Positions 42,253 to 53,741 of a stretch of DNA of 64,000 nt are shown here, piece after piece (position 1 is the stretch's first letter; each line of letters opens with the position of its first letter). The DNA comes from Diaporthe sp. PMI_573 (lineage: Eukaryota; Ascomycota; Sordariomycetes; Diaporthales; Diaporthaceae): positions 202,090 through 266,089 of the forward strand of contig JAJTUP010000078.1 in NCBI GenBank assembly GCA_021399435.1. The letters are read 5' to 3'. Under the pieces are notes generated by a model, which saw only the letters and a list, made by a program, of their open reading frames with translations, was not told where the DNA came from and made no database searches. The translations under genes and the position numbers were made by a program.

Positions 42253-42716
42253 AACGTAGCTGTTGAATAGAAGTGCTTCTTCCACGATTACAAAGAATTG
42301 ACTAAGATATTAATACATGAAAAAAAGAAAAAAAAACAAGTGTGGCGGTTGTCACCACTAGACGGGCTGACACCACCACAAGGTGCTGGCAGGGGGGGGC
42401 TGGCCCCTGCGACAGGCACGGACCACGGGTATTAAACTTCTCCAACGCGTCGCACATCGCGAGTTTCTTTTCTTTCTTCTCCCCTCCTCAAGCTTAGAAT
42501 CTTCGTACGTAGTGCCAATACAACAGCTTCCATGCTGGACATTACAGGCCGTTACAACAAGTATGAGAGCTGGGCAGTATATGATAGGTAGATGAAATAA
42601 CGTGGTGTGTATTATATCAATCACATAAGTGCCCATCGATGTTACCATTACAACCAAAGAGGGTGAAGGGATATTTTGATCTATTGGTATATCAATACTG
42701 CAGCGGCCATATGAAT

Positions 42717-43325
42717 AAGAGGGTGGAGGAGTATGATGCCGTATTGGTCTACCGGTGTAATGGCATTCCGACTAGATAATGGGATGAATAATCAAGCCCG
42801 ATATTATTAATGTTATAAGGAATAAGTGGGTAGAGGAGTATGATGCTCTATTAGTATATCGGTGTGACGATGCCCCGAGTAGATGGTGGGATGAATAATC
42901 AAGCCCGACGTTGAGTATCATGAAGATAAGAGGGTGGATGAGTATGATGCTCTATTGGTATACCGGTGCGATGATGCTCCGAGTAGACGATTCGATGAAT
43001 AATCAAGTCCGGTATTGTTACCCATTAAAGAACAAGAGGGTGGAGGAGTATGCTGCTCTATTGGTTTGCTAATCTAGTGATATTCGGAGGTGATAATATG
43101 ATGAATGATCAGCTCCGATGTTGCCACCCATGACAAAAACCAGAGGGTGGAGGAGTATGATGTATACCGGTGTGACGATGCTCCAAGTAGATGATGGGAT
43201 GAATAATCAAGCCCGAAGTTAAGTAGCACGAAAGTAAGAGGGTGGAGGAATATGATCCTCTATTGGTATACCGGTGTGATGATGCTCCGCGTAGATGATG
43301 GGATGAATAATCAAGTCTGATATTG
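42717..43325. repeat. Minisatellite, ~105-bp unit, about six copies
   Basis: Units start near 42717, 42822, 42927, 43032, 43136 and 43232. Each contains AGAGGGTGGAGGAGTATGAT, a TATTGGTATACCGGTGTGA-type block, GATGCTCCGAGTAGATGATG and GGATGAATAATCAAGCCCGA. The units differ by scattered substitutions and small deletions, and a degenerate half unit precedes them at about 42657. The array ends about 310 bp before the Helitron start codon. No coding frame runs through it. Confidence 0.85.
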
Positions 43326-43671
43326 GGATGAAATTGGAAGAGTAAAGAAGACCATGGTGGGATAGACCTATCATTTATTGGTAAGTGGGTCAAGACAATG
43401 ACGATAGACCATATTATCATATAATTTGATGGGTATAATAGAGATAAAGATGACGTGGGAGTATCGGGATAGAATCGGATCAAGAGCAGAGTAGGACTGG
43501 TTGGCCGGGTTTGGTGTGGGAGAATCGAAATCTGCCCCAGAATGTACCGATTACCTTTATCGTTCATATTTATAATACTATTTGGCTTAATACACATGAT
43601 TACACACCCTAAGAATATTCGTACATACACTGTCTTGTAATGGATTCGTCATTATCTGCTCTACTTGAAAG

Positions 43672-46600
43672 CAGTGATGTTATTGGATTGGATTGGAGCT
43701 GGATCCGAGCCTCGATCCAATCCAGTCCAGACGTGGGGACAGGCAGCCTCCAGGATATCCAGAACCGATCCAGTTCATATTTTACCCTTTTGGGACAATC
43801 AATGAGCCGCTGAATAAGCAGACTTGGAGTAGAACTGTTCTTGTCCTTGGGTTATGACACCACCTAACTACGGAGCTCATGTTCTCTAGCAACTTGCGTC
43901 TCCAGTATGTTCTTCTCGCTTCCATCATCTTCGCCGCCTTCCTCTCCCTCACCCAACCCATCCGCCCCAACTGTACTCCCTGCCTCACCCTCCATCAAAC
44001 CGATGGCAGAGTCATCAAATGCCTTCTGCTCCGGGCGACCATACCAAGCTCGTAAGCACTCGCTGGCTTCAATGACGTCCATCCGGAGCCGTGAGCGATG
44101 ATTTGTAAGGAGGAGCTTGGCGCTGCTAAAAAGGCGCTCACACTCATCTGACATGGGAGGCAGGGCTAAAACGTCCAGCGCCATACGAGCGAGGTCCGTC
44201 TGCGAGTGGTAACGCTCATTCCAGTACTGGACGGGGTCGAATTCCTCGTCATCATTAAGGCCGATAACGTCAGCGGTGATAAACTCATTGTAGTAATCCG
44301 TTGAGGGCAGTTCGGGGCTTGAATTAGGGTCGAGGTGGTGTAGTTTGAGACGCTTGTGGTTTCTCACTGAAGTAAACGATTCTCTTTCGGTTCTGTGGCC
44401 TTAAAGACGTGGGTAGGAACTGGCGCGCCGTGGGCGAACTTGCCTTTGTATTCGTCAACCCAGAGCTCCTTAACTGCTCCAACAGCAGCTTGGATCCAGG
44501 CACGCTTATCATCACTGCCATTCCAAACCTGATAGTACCATTGGTTCTTAAGTCTTGGATTCAACGATATGGCGGCGTAGTAAGCGGGCGATTCATCGGC
44601 CTTGTTGTAGTACTTCTCGCATTTCTGCCAGGCAACTTCTGCAGCCGCAGCAAGCCAGTTATAGTCGTCGAATTCGTTCTGCTTATCCTGTCTATTCGGG
44701 CCACACTTCCGCATTGCGTCTTCGGCGAGCTGTTCAAACTTTCGCTGAGCAAGGTGGATTTCATCTATAAGCCAGTCTAGCGATTGAAAATGATCTGCAA
44801 GAGTCCACTGTCTGCCTTCGTTCATTACTGTGGCCTCGTAGAATGTCTCGAGTTGGTCATGGAGGTGTCCGAGTTCGTCCCATTGCCGTGGGCTGAGGCG
44901 TTGGTCCAGGACGTCTCTGTCGCTTCGTGGAGGCTCATATTGATCGCAGAAGAGCTGGATACGTTCTTTGACATTAAGAGCGCGTCCAATCGATAAGAAA
45001 TAAGAATTCCAGCGTGTTGACTGACTTTGAACAAGCTGCAACAAACTCCAACGTCAGTACTGAAACCGGAAGTGTAGGACGCCGCGACTACCTTGCGACG
45101 CGCACCAGGGGGCTTACCTCCAATCCGTCAAATGCAGCCAGATCGCCGCCAATTTGTATTGATCTGAAGAATTGGCGCCGTTGAGGGCTAGCTCTAATGT
45201 ATCGTACGATATTATGGAGCCTCCCAATTGCACCGCGCTTCTTCCACAGCTCACGAATCCGTGTGTAGTCCCCTTCTCGATACGCAGAGTCCAGATCCTT
45301 GCAGGTCTTCGCAGCATCCTTTCCCATAATAAACGCCTGGGCGCAGAGATTGACGATATGGCCAAAACACCGAAGGCGTCGTCGTACGCGATGTTTCCTG
45401 CTCATGTGCGGGTAAAGAGCCTGCAGGACCAGGTCGATGCAGGCATCACTCGAACTTGCATTGTCTGCCATGAAATAACCGATCCGGCCACTGATCCCGT
45501 AGTCATCAAATATATGTAGGAGGACATCTGCCATATTCTCACCTGAATGTTCGCCAACCAGTTCGCGAAGAGCCAGAACAACCGTTCTTCTCTTGCCGCT
45601 TCTGTTGATAAAGTGCGCGACACACCCAAGGATAGCCTGATAGTTCGGTGACGTCCATAAATCGAACGATATCGATATATTGCTGTGGGCCGCTTGCATT
45701 TCTTGACGCAGGTTGTCCTTTCGTGCCTCAAAGGCCTCTATTATCCATCTGCGAATCACTAGTCTCGCCTTTGGAAGGAGTGTTGTCAGGCCAGGGAAAA
45801 CATAGAAGAGGAGTTCGCGAAAGTATAGGTTCTCGATTTGAAAGAAGGCGATGTGACAATAGACGATCCATCGAATCAGAAGTTCCTTGAACTCGTCAAA
45901 TCGGCGTTTGAATACAACGGTGGATATGTTGTTGAAGTCGACAATTGATGGCTGCGATGGGTGGCGCTTTGGATGTCTGTGCTCACCAGTCTCCCTATCG
46001 ATTTGGTGTTTCGATTCCAGGTGGTCTAAGGCAGTACAATTGCCCTTGCCGGAAATAGGAAGTCCCTGTTGGCGCTGCTGCTGTTCGCACAGATAACAGT
46101 ACCAGAACCTCTTCGTCGGGTCCTGCTTGAGTTGTATGTCTTCACCATACTGCCAGACGACTGATGTCCTTTTCTTGGTGTGCTTTTGGGACTTTGCCAC
46201 AACAGAGAAGCGTACATATTGCTTCCCATTCAGCTTGAATTCGTCGGGTTCGATCAGGGCTCCGTCGGGGTCGTTTGGGCGAGGACTAATATATGTTGGA
46301 GCAAGAATAACTCTGTCAGAATCAGGACGGCGACCGCTGGCAGCACCGAAATAGCTGGAGATAGTGGCCATGGTGTAGCTGGTGAGTGGACTGTTCAGAC
46401 ACGTCTGCCACAGTAGAAGGACTGCTGAAGTCGCGAGCGACGCGTTTGCCTCCATGCTTTTAATAGCGTAGCAATCTGCACGCGTTGGATGTTAACCCAA
46501 TAGCGGAACGATAGTTCGCGCGTCGTGTCGTGGTCTGCGACGGCAAGCTGCGACGGGAGACTCCTCATGACCACTCAATTAGGCTTAGCTCTTGCCTTAT

Positions 46601-46742
46601 CAGGTTAGACCATTGGAGCTCCAGGAGCTGGTTGCCAATCAATCCAATCCAGTCCAAATCTTCGAGAAACCCAAATCCAGTCCAGCCATTTTCCGACAAA
46701 TCCAGTCCAATCCAAATTGCCTCCAATCCAATAACATCACTG
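43672..46742 (-). mobile_element. Complete hAT element copy 2 inside the Helitron gene
   Basis: A 3,071-bp element with terminal inverted repeats beginning CAGTGATGTTATTGG and extending at least 21 bp at both ends. It is flanked by perfect 8-bp target duplications CTTGAAAG (43664-43671 and 46743-46750). Subterminal regions are packed with TCCAATCC/TCCAGTCC motifs (43680-43780 and 46620-46735), the usual transposase-binding arrangement of hAT elements. Its single gene is on the minus strand. Confidence 0.95.
43864..46371 (-). CDS. hAT transposase (copy 2), one apparent frameshift
   Basis: Start is probably ATG 46371 (MATISSYFGAASGRR); an upstream in-frame ATG exists at 46455. Exon 1 runs to 45118, followed by an 82-bp intron (45036-45117; GTAAGC...GTTGCAG), and the frame continues with LVQSQSTRWNSYFLS. 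It has a BED-type finger (FWYCYLCEQ with downstream His), a core with SFDLWTSPNY and MADNASSSDAC, then CFGHIVNLCAQAF. The dimerisation domain (SDECERLFSSAKLLL) is followed by an acidic Gly-rich tail. Near 44367 the frame shifts by one base (after KENRLLQ, resuming RNHKRLKLHHLD), with no plausible intron found. Intact ends but a probably inactive transposase, unless this is an unrecognised intron or a sequence error. Confidence 0.85.
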
Positions 46743-49700
46743 CTTGAAAGGTTACGTGGTCGAACGCCTGGCAGCATACTCAGCAGTCTCGGGCTGAAGA
46801 CGTACAATGATATCTTTGGTGCGGGAAACTCGAATACAAACGCAACACCAAGAGAATCACATTCTACTGTCCAACCAGGCACACCCGGTCGTATTCCGGG
46901 TGTCCAGCCTGTGGGCCCGGCATTAAGGAGGTCGCTCCCTACTGTCCAACCGAGTACACCTGGTGATATTCCAGAACCCGTACCCATAGACCCGGCACTA
47001 GAGGGACCACAATCAACGGGCCAACCAAGCAAACCAGGCAATCACCAACAATACCAATCAAGTGTAAATCAAATCGACAATGCCAATGCGCAAACACAGG
47101 CGGCAGGAAACTGGATGAGCCGGCCACCACCAGGGAGCACGATGCCGACACAAGTGCCTCCAAGAAAAAGAGGCAGACCGCGAGGTTCTCGTGCACCAAG
47201 GCGGAGAGATGTTCGAGAAGGAAATCGGGTGCAGGAACATCAGCCAAGTGCATACGAAGTCGACACCATCAATACTCAAATACAGGGACCTGAAAGCTGG
47301 ATGAGTCGACCGCCGCCAAGGAGTACGACACCAATACAGGCGCCTCCAAGATCAAGAGGCAAACCGCGAACTTCTCGTTCATCAAGACGGAAAGATGCCC
47401 GGGAAAGAAACTGGCGGCAAAGGAGACAAACACAACAGCAAAGACCACTGGTTGCCGCGGGGACATCTCCAGCCAATTCCCAGTTGCCCTCTAATGCTCC
47501 ACTGCAACGGCTCATAGCACCAAACCCCACACAAGTTGCAGAGATAACCAACGCGAGCCAATATCACCTGCACAGTGCACTTGGCATGCAGCAATGTATG
47601 AGCATTCTAAGCATTTCAGATGTGGATCAACATGGCAATCCAAGGCGTGGAGCTAACCAACACAAATATGGACAAAACAATCAACAAGAATCACACTCAG
47701 AAACATTTCCAACGCCTACAGAGGCAGTAGAGACGAGCAATACAGGCAGATCTCACCCAGAGGATAAAGTGGATCGATGTGGATGTATGGCAAGACTGAG
47801 GTTTCAAGATGGCCAACAAGAAGTTGGCGCAAAACGCAAGGCTGATCAACACGGACAAGAACAAAACAAAAGGCAAAATCGAACACGAGTTGAGGACAGC
47901 AACCTTGAAGAGCAAACCCAGGCATTAGAGAGGGCCATTGAGCATCTGGAAGACGAATTTACAGAGAAGGAGAGAATATCGTACACAAAGGATTGGCGTA
48001 AGCCGGTCCCCCGTGAGAGGAATATATCCACAGTCATGGACTTTTATCAAGCATTTCACAACATGGACACCCTACCCATACACACATGCATGATATGCTA
48101 TCAGAAGATCAGCACCATGGAGATGAAAGAGCTTAGCTGGGAAGAGTGGACGAATAGCGCAGCGATGAATAGTTGCCGCACGTATTCATGTCCTGATTGC
48201 TTCCCTGTTGGCAAGGCTATACCGAGCTGCGAAAACTGTGCAATGAAGATCCGCGAATGCAATATGGCGCGGGGCGGGAACGTGCATCAAGCACTTGGTT
48301 GCGAGCACATGTACCCGGATGCTCTCAGAGACTTGACATTGGTTGAGGAGAAGCTGATTGCACTCAACACCCATTTCGGTTTCGTTGCAAGAATCAAAGT
48401 GACAAAAAGCACCAAACAGAGTACGGCATATGCACGCCATGTGAAGGGTCATATAACTGTGTTTCCAAACAATGTTCAAGACTTGGTTACCACAGTACTA
48501 CCACATCCGCTTCTACAATCTTTGGAGGACATCCATATATCCTGGCATGGGCCGCAGAGGCCAGCCCCCAGCGATCTATCCAAGTTGCTCTCAGTCCGAC
48601 GAGGAGCTGTGGAACGGGCGTTGCTTTGGCTAAAAGAATTTAACCCCCACTACCGGCACATCCAAATCGACAAAGCCGAGTTGGATAGTTGGGGAGAGCC
48701 GGCGCATGGGGTTCCGAGCCAGATCTATGACAGGATAGAGAGAGATGAACCATCTGCATGGGAAGAAACGCGAACAGCGCACATCGTGCCCCCAGCAGAA
48801 CGTGGAATGGATGACACTGGGCCTCAGTCACTCGAACAGATTGTGGACGGGCTGGGCAGAGCGTATGATGAGAATGATGTAAGTTACGACGAGGATCAGC
48901 AGCTCTATGACGAGCGCAGTAGGGAGGAGCTCGAGTATGAGGGCATGGGAAGCTTTCTTGATGAGATCCTTGCATCTGGTATGTTTCCACTGGATACAGC
49001 ACCGCGAGCAACCGATGCCGATAAACTGCAATTTGCTGTTGATACAATCCGAGGTGGACACACAAATGCGCAAACACAGCCGCCCAACCAGCCGACTGGG
49101 AGCGCGCAGGATTCGCACCTTGAGCCATACATTCACATTTCAAGAGGCAATGAGTTTGCAGATAGCAATGATCTCTGGCATCTTGCAAAAGCATTTCCAA
49201 CACTATTCCCGTTCGGTTTCGGTGGGCCACGGTGTAAGGAAGAGATGGAATCGGAGCTGCGGAAGAACAGTGTCCAGCTCACAGGTCATGTCCGTGATAG
49301 AGACAGTATTGGAGAGGGTGGAGAGGGTGGAGAGGATGCGATTCCCCCAACACGTAACCTCGGACTTCACGCATGGATGAAGAAAGTGCTGCAAAGACAT
49401 GGTGGTCGCTTTGCCAATCATCCGGCATTTTCGTTCCTAGTCTTTAACATAGAGGTTCGGTCTAGGAATAGAGGAGTAAGTATGGTGAGCGTGCGACGGA
49501 ACGATTTTCCTGAGGTTGAGAGGATCATTCAGTTGTTAACACTAGAGAGACTGGCGGAAGTGCAAAAGGAGTTAGAGGCTGGCAGGAGCACCCGAGATGA
49601 AGACATCAAAACGCTCCTGCGATACATCTCATACTTTGGCCACAAACAGGCCATGTCGCAGGAGTCGCGGCTAGCCATGCGCAGAAAGATTAAAGCGCTC

Positions 49701-52700
49701 ATCATCAGATACGGTATACCGGCGATTTGGTTTACGCTGAACCCTAATGACATTACGAACCCGGTAAAACTACGTCTGGCGGCATACCGAAAGGAGGACA
49801 AGGCTGGCGCGGAAGCAACCCTGCTTCGGGCCCTTCAGGATAGGTATGAGAGAGTGAAGCTGGCGATAACCGACCCCATAAGCTCTGCCATCTTCTTCCA
49901 CCGCGAAGTAGAGATGTTCTTTGAGCATTACGTCAAGGTTGGGGAGGAATCTGTGTTTGGTCAGATTGGACAGCATTTCGCCGCCGTCGAAACCAACGAA
50001 CGCGGTGCTCTTCATGTCCATGGTTTGCTATGGCTCGAGGGGAACTTGGAGCTCGGAAACTTCATCGGTGCTCATGGAAACGGGGAGGATGATGAGAGTG
50101 CGGCGATGGAACGGGAAGGAATCCTGAAATATCTCGATTCTGTCTTTACCGAGGCATGTGCATCCATATATCCACGTCACCAAAAGCCAACGCAGGTCGG
50201 AAGCTAAACTATTATCTAGGACCTGGACGAAACCGCTGCCTTTAGTGAGGAGAGCGAGACTAGGGTAGTTTACGACAACATATCCCACTTGATGATCGAT
50301 ACGGGGCGCTTCTCTGAACAGTTTGACGATGAAGCCCACTTTTGCGCGGGCAGGGTCCAGATGCATGTCCATACCGCAACTTGTGTCAAATACTCCCACA
50401 ACAAGGAGGGAGCAAAGAAGCCCACGTGTCGATTCCATGCGCCTTGGAAGCTCTTTAGGAAAAGCGAATTTGGCGCGGATGGTATACTTCGGCTCCAACG
50501 CTCACATCCCATGATCAACCGATGGAGCAAGTCAATGGCGGTTGGGTTGCGGCACAATCACGACATCTCCTTCATCGGAACCCAAAGCAAGACAATGGCG
50601 CTGATCTACTACTTGACAAACTACGCCACAAAAATCGAATATCCGATCTGGAAGAGGGTGGCCATAGCAGCAGAGCTCTTCCCGAGTATCAGCACAACCA
50701 GCGCCGTCGGGCTTAGTGCAACAACTGCAAACTACGAAGCCAAGGCAAATATAAACCGCCAGTATCTAATGAGAATCGCAAACCGAATATTCACCGAGAG
50801 GCCATTATCGCAGGTGGAGGTGATTGCGCACTTCTTGGATTTCCCAAGTGAGTTCTCGAGTACCAAACAATGGTCATATGTGAATATGACAATGGTATAC
50901 TGGGCAATACTCCGACGCTGGCAGTATCTCCAGCAATGCAGTACCGGTAGCACTTTAGGCGACGACGATGATGGACCTATCGAGAACATAGGTGGCAATG
51001 GCAACGGCAACGACGCGGAAGCCAGCGCGGAGAGGGTCTTGGTGGGAAGCGATGGCAAGAAGCTACCATACATTGAAGCCTACCACCACCGTGGAGAGGT
51101 GCTGCAGACATTATGCTTCTATGACTACGTGTCGCTTGTTACATTACAAAAGAGGATAGATCAATCTTCCAAGGAGTTGGTGAAGATAGAATTTGAAAGG
51201 AACTGGAAGCCGGGAAGGGACTGGGTGCAGGTTCTAAGACCCCCGGGGAAGGATGCAGTGCCATGCATCAACGGCTTTCTCGATATGGACTTTGATATTG
51301 ACACAAACACAGACAGATACCGCAGGTAAGCACAAGCCATAGAGCAGATGGGATGGATAAACAAGGAGCATACACTAATATTAGCACCAGAGCTGCAGTA
51401 CAGCACCTCGCACTCTTTGTGCCATGGGAGAAGTTCACTACAGCAGCATCAGGCGATATTAATGAAATCTGGGAAGATTGGAGACGGCGACTCCCCAAAA
51501 GACTCCAGACTATCGCAGGCAACATCCAGCTCTTGAAGCGATCAGCGGAAGATGCGCGGCGAGATGCAAAGCAGTGGGCGGCTGCGGGGGATGACGCCGT
51601 TTTGGATGATATCGACGCTATGGGGTATGATCTCCAAGATCCTACAGGCCCAGTAAAAGCATATCGCCCAGACCAGGTTGGCCAGCTTTGCCGACTGATG
51701 GAGACAGTACTGGGTGCCACAGCCCCCAACCAGGTGACCGCTGGTTCGGAGTCTCTCGTTAAGCTGCTAGATCAGCTCCGCGAAGCCCACGCAGATATCA
51801 CCGACTTCGCAGATGATCTTGAGACTGTCGCTCCCGCAGAGAGCCCTGAGCAGTACCAGCCAACTATGGTAGCCAGGAGCGAGCTCCCAATGCAACATCA
51901 ACTCAAGGGGATTAAGAGCAAGCAGGGGAAAGCCGACAAGGAAATTGTGCAAAGAATCCAAGGCTCTGACGGAGTTCAGGATACTCAGAACACGGCTGCT
52001 GGCAGAGAAGCATTATTAAACCATACTTTTGCGGGTGCAGGAGAAGATAGCATAGAGATATCGGAAACAGACACCGGGAACACTTATGGACCCAGCACTA
52101 GGGTTACTTTTGGACCGTCAACCGCATTCCTCCATGCCGGTCGGCAGATCGCAAGCAGGTTCACCCTGAACGAGCGGCAGGAAATTGCCTTCCTTTTAGT
52201 GTGTCGCCATCTCGACACCATCCCGGACGAAGGTGACAGCGATGATTTCGATAGCAGTAATGTCGAGAACAATGGTAACGCACAACTATGCGAGTCCTGG
52301 GTGGGGAGGGCGGCACTGGGAAGTCCAGGGTCATCGAGGCGTTGGCGGAATTGTTCGCTAGCAAGGACATATCGCACAGGCTGCTCATGACGGCGACATC
52401 GGGGGCCGCAGCAGCGCGGATCAACGGCGTGACTATTCACTCCGCCTGTGGGATGCAACCCAACGCATCCGACGGCAATGCCGACGATGGCAGCACGGTA
52501 ACCTACGTGGACGGTGATGCCCGAAGAAGATGGAGAGAAAAGTGGCTGCTCATCATTGACGAGGTGAGCATGCTGGGCCTCCAGACGCTCTCCAACATCA
52601 ACAAGCGACTTTGCGCCTCCCGAGGATCGAATCAAGATTTTGGCGGGATCCCAGTGGTGCTACTATCAGGAGATTTCCACCAATTCCGCCCAGTGCAAAA

Positions 52701-53741
52701 CAAGTCGCTATTGACGCCATGGTCCGCCCTCAGGATTGCGGACGAAATGAGGGCGCACGCACTCTGGACTCGATTTACCACCGTCGTTATGCTCACCGAA
52801 CAGGTGCGCGCAGCGGGGGACCCGGAGCTGCGGCGGCTGCTGACTCGGATCCGGCAGGGGCAGCAAGACGAGTCCGACATGGAGCTTCTTAATAGCCGGT
52901 GCTTCCAGGAAGGCCGAGCCATACCATGGGGCAGGGGCATCACAGTAGTTACACCCCTCAACAGCACCAGATGGTGCCTGAAACATGGATGCGGTCTTGG
53001 CCTTCCAGAGGCACCACCAGAAGCCAGTCCGGATATTTCTACCCCAGCACCGTTGGGGTAAACCCAGTACATTACCGGTAACGGAGGAAGAAGCTACGCT
53101 CATGGCCAGCGTCGGAGATGACAGCAAGATCTGTGTGCCGGCCACGTTCATGTTCGTGCCTGGCATGCCGGTGGTAGTGACGAAGAATATAAACCCAGGC
53201 CTCAAGCTCGTGAACGGGGCCAAGTACAAAGCAGTGGAAGTTATACCAGACTCCAAGAGTTTCCCAGGGTATCAACTGGCCCCGAACATTATCCTCCACT
53301 TTGGACCACCTGCCGGCATTATCCTGTTATCCGAGTCCACCAAAAAGTTCAAGTTTGATGACATGCCACCAGGCACGGTCCTGCTTACTCCAACAAGTGC
53401 CCAGATACCCATCGAGAAGAAGAAGAGGGCCAAGAAGAGGCCCTTGGCAGAGGCACGAAGTGAGCCGCCGAGGACTTCCCTGCACTGCCGCGTTCGCATG
53501 CACCGATTACAAAATCCAAGGCGAAACCCTCGTCGAGATCGCGCTGGAGCTGCGAGGAACCGGAACAAAGCTGAATACGACAACTGGACAACTCGAGGCA
53601 GGAAAGTGCGATCCGTACAGCCTGTATGTGCAGCTATCGCGGTGCACATCGCTTGATGGTATTATGTTGCTGTCAAAGGCACGGGTGCAGGACATAGTCG
53701 GGAATAAAATACCACAGGAAATGTTTAGATGGCGAGGCTAG

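Larger units (their letters stand above)
43640..53741 (+). pseudogene. Helitron Rep/helicase gene, split by a hAT and frameshifted
   Basis: Rolling-circle transposase with fused helicase. The ATG at 43640 gives 10 codons plus two bases, then the hAT inserts; the frame resumes at 46751. The N-terminal part has two AT-hook-like motifs (RKRGRPRGS, RSRGKPRTS) in repeated segments and a Cys-rich finger (CMICYQ...CPDCFP...CENC). It continues with a Helitron N domain (HLAKAFPTLFPFGFGGP) and the HUH motif in ALHVHGLLWLEG. An intron, probably about 50154-50218, precedes the Tyr motif YYLTNYATK. Another intron (51326-51384) follows. The Pif1-type helicase has Walker A GGEGGTGKS, DEVSMLG, SGDFHQFRPV, and the late motif YVQLSRCTSLDGI. 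Frame changes at about 52287, 52982 and 53465 break it. With the hAT insertion, it is inactive. Confidence 0.85.

Noticed and set aside
42717..43325. CRISPR-like regular repeat
   Set aside because: Unit of ~105 bp tandem without spacers in a eukaryotic genome; this is a minisatellite.
48640..49230. 196-aa open frame on the minus strand
   Set aside because: Antisense to the Helitron Rep region; shadow frame rich in His/Cys/Arg.
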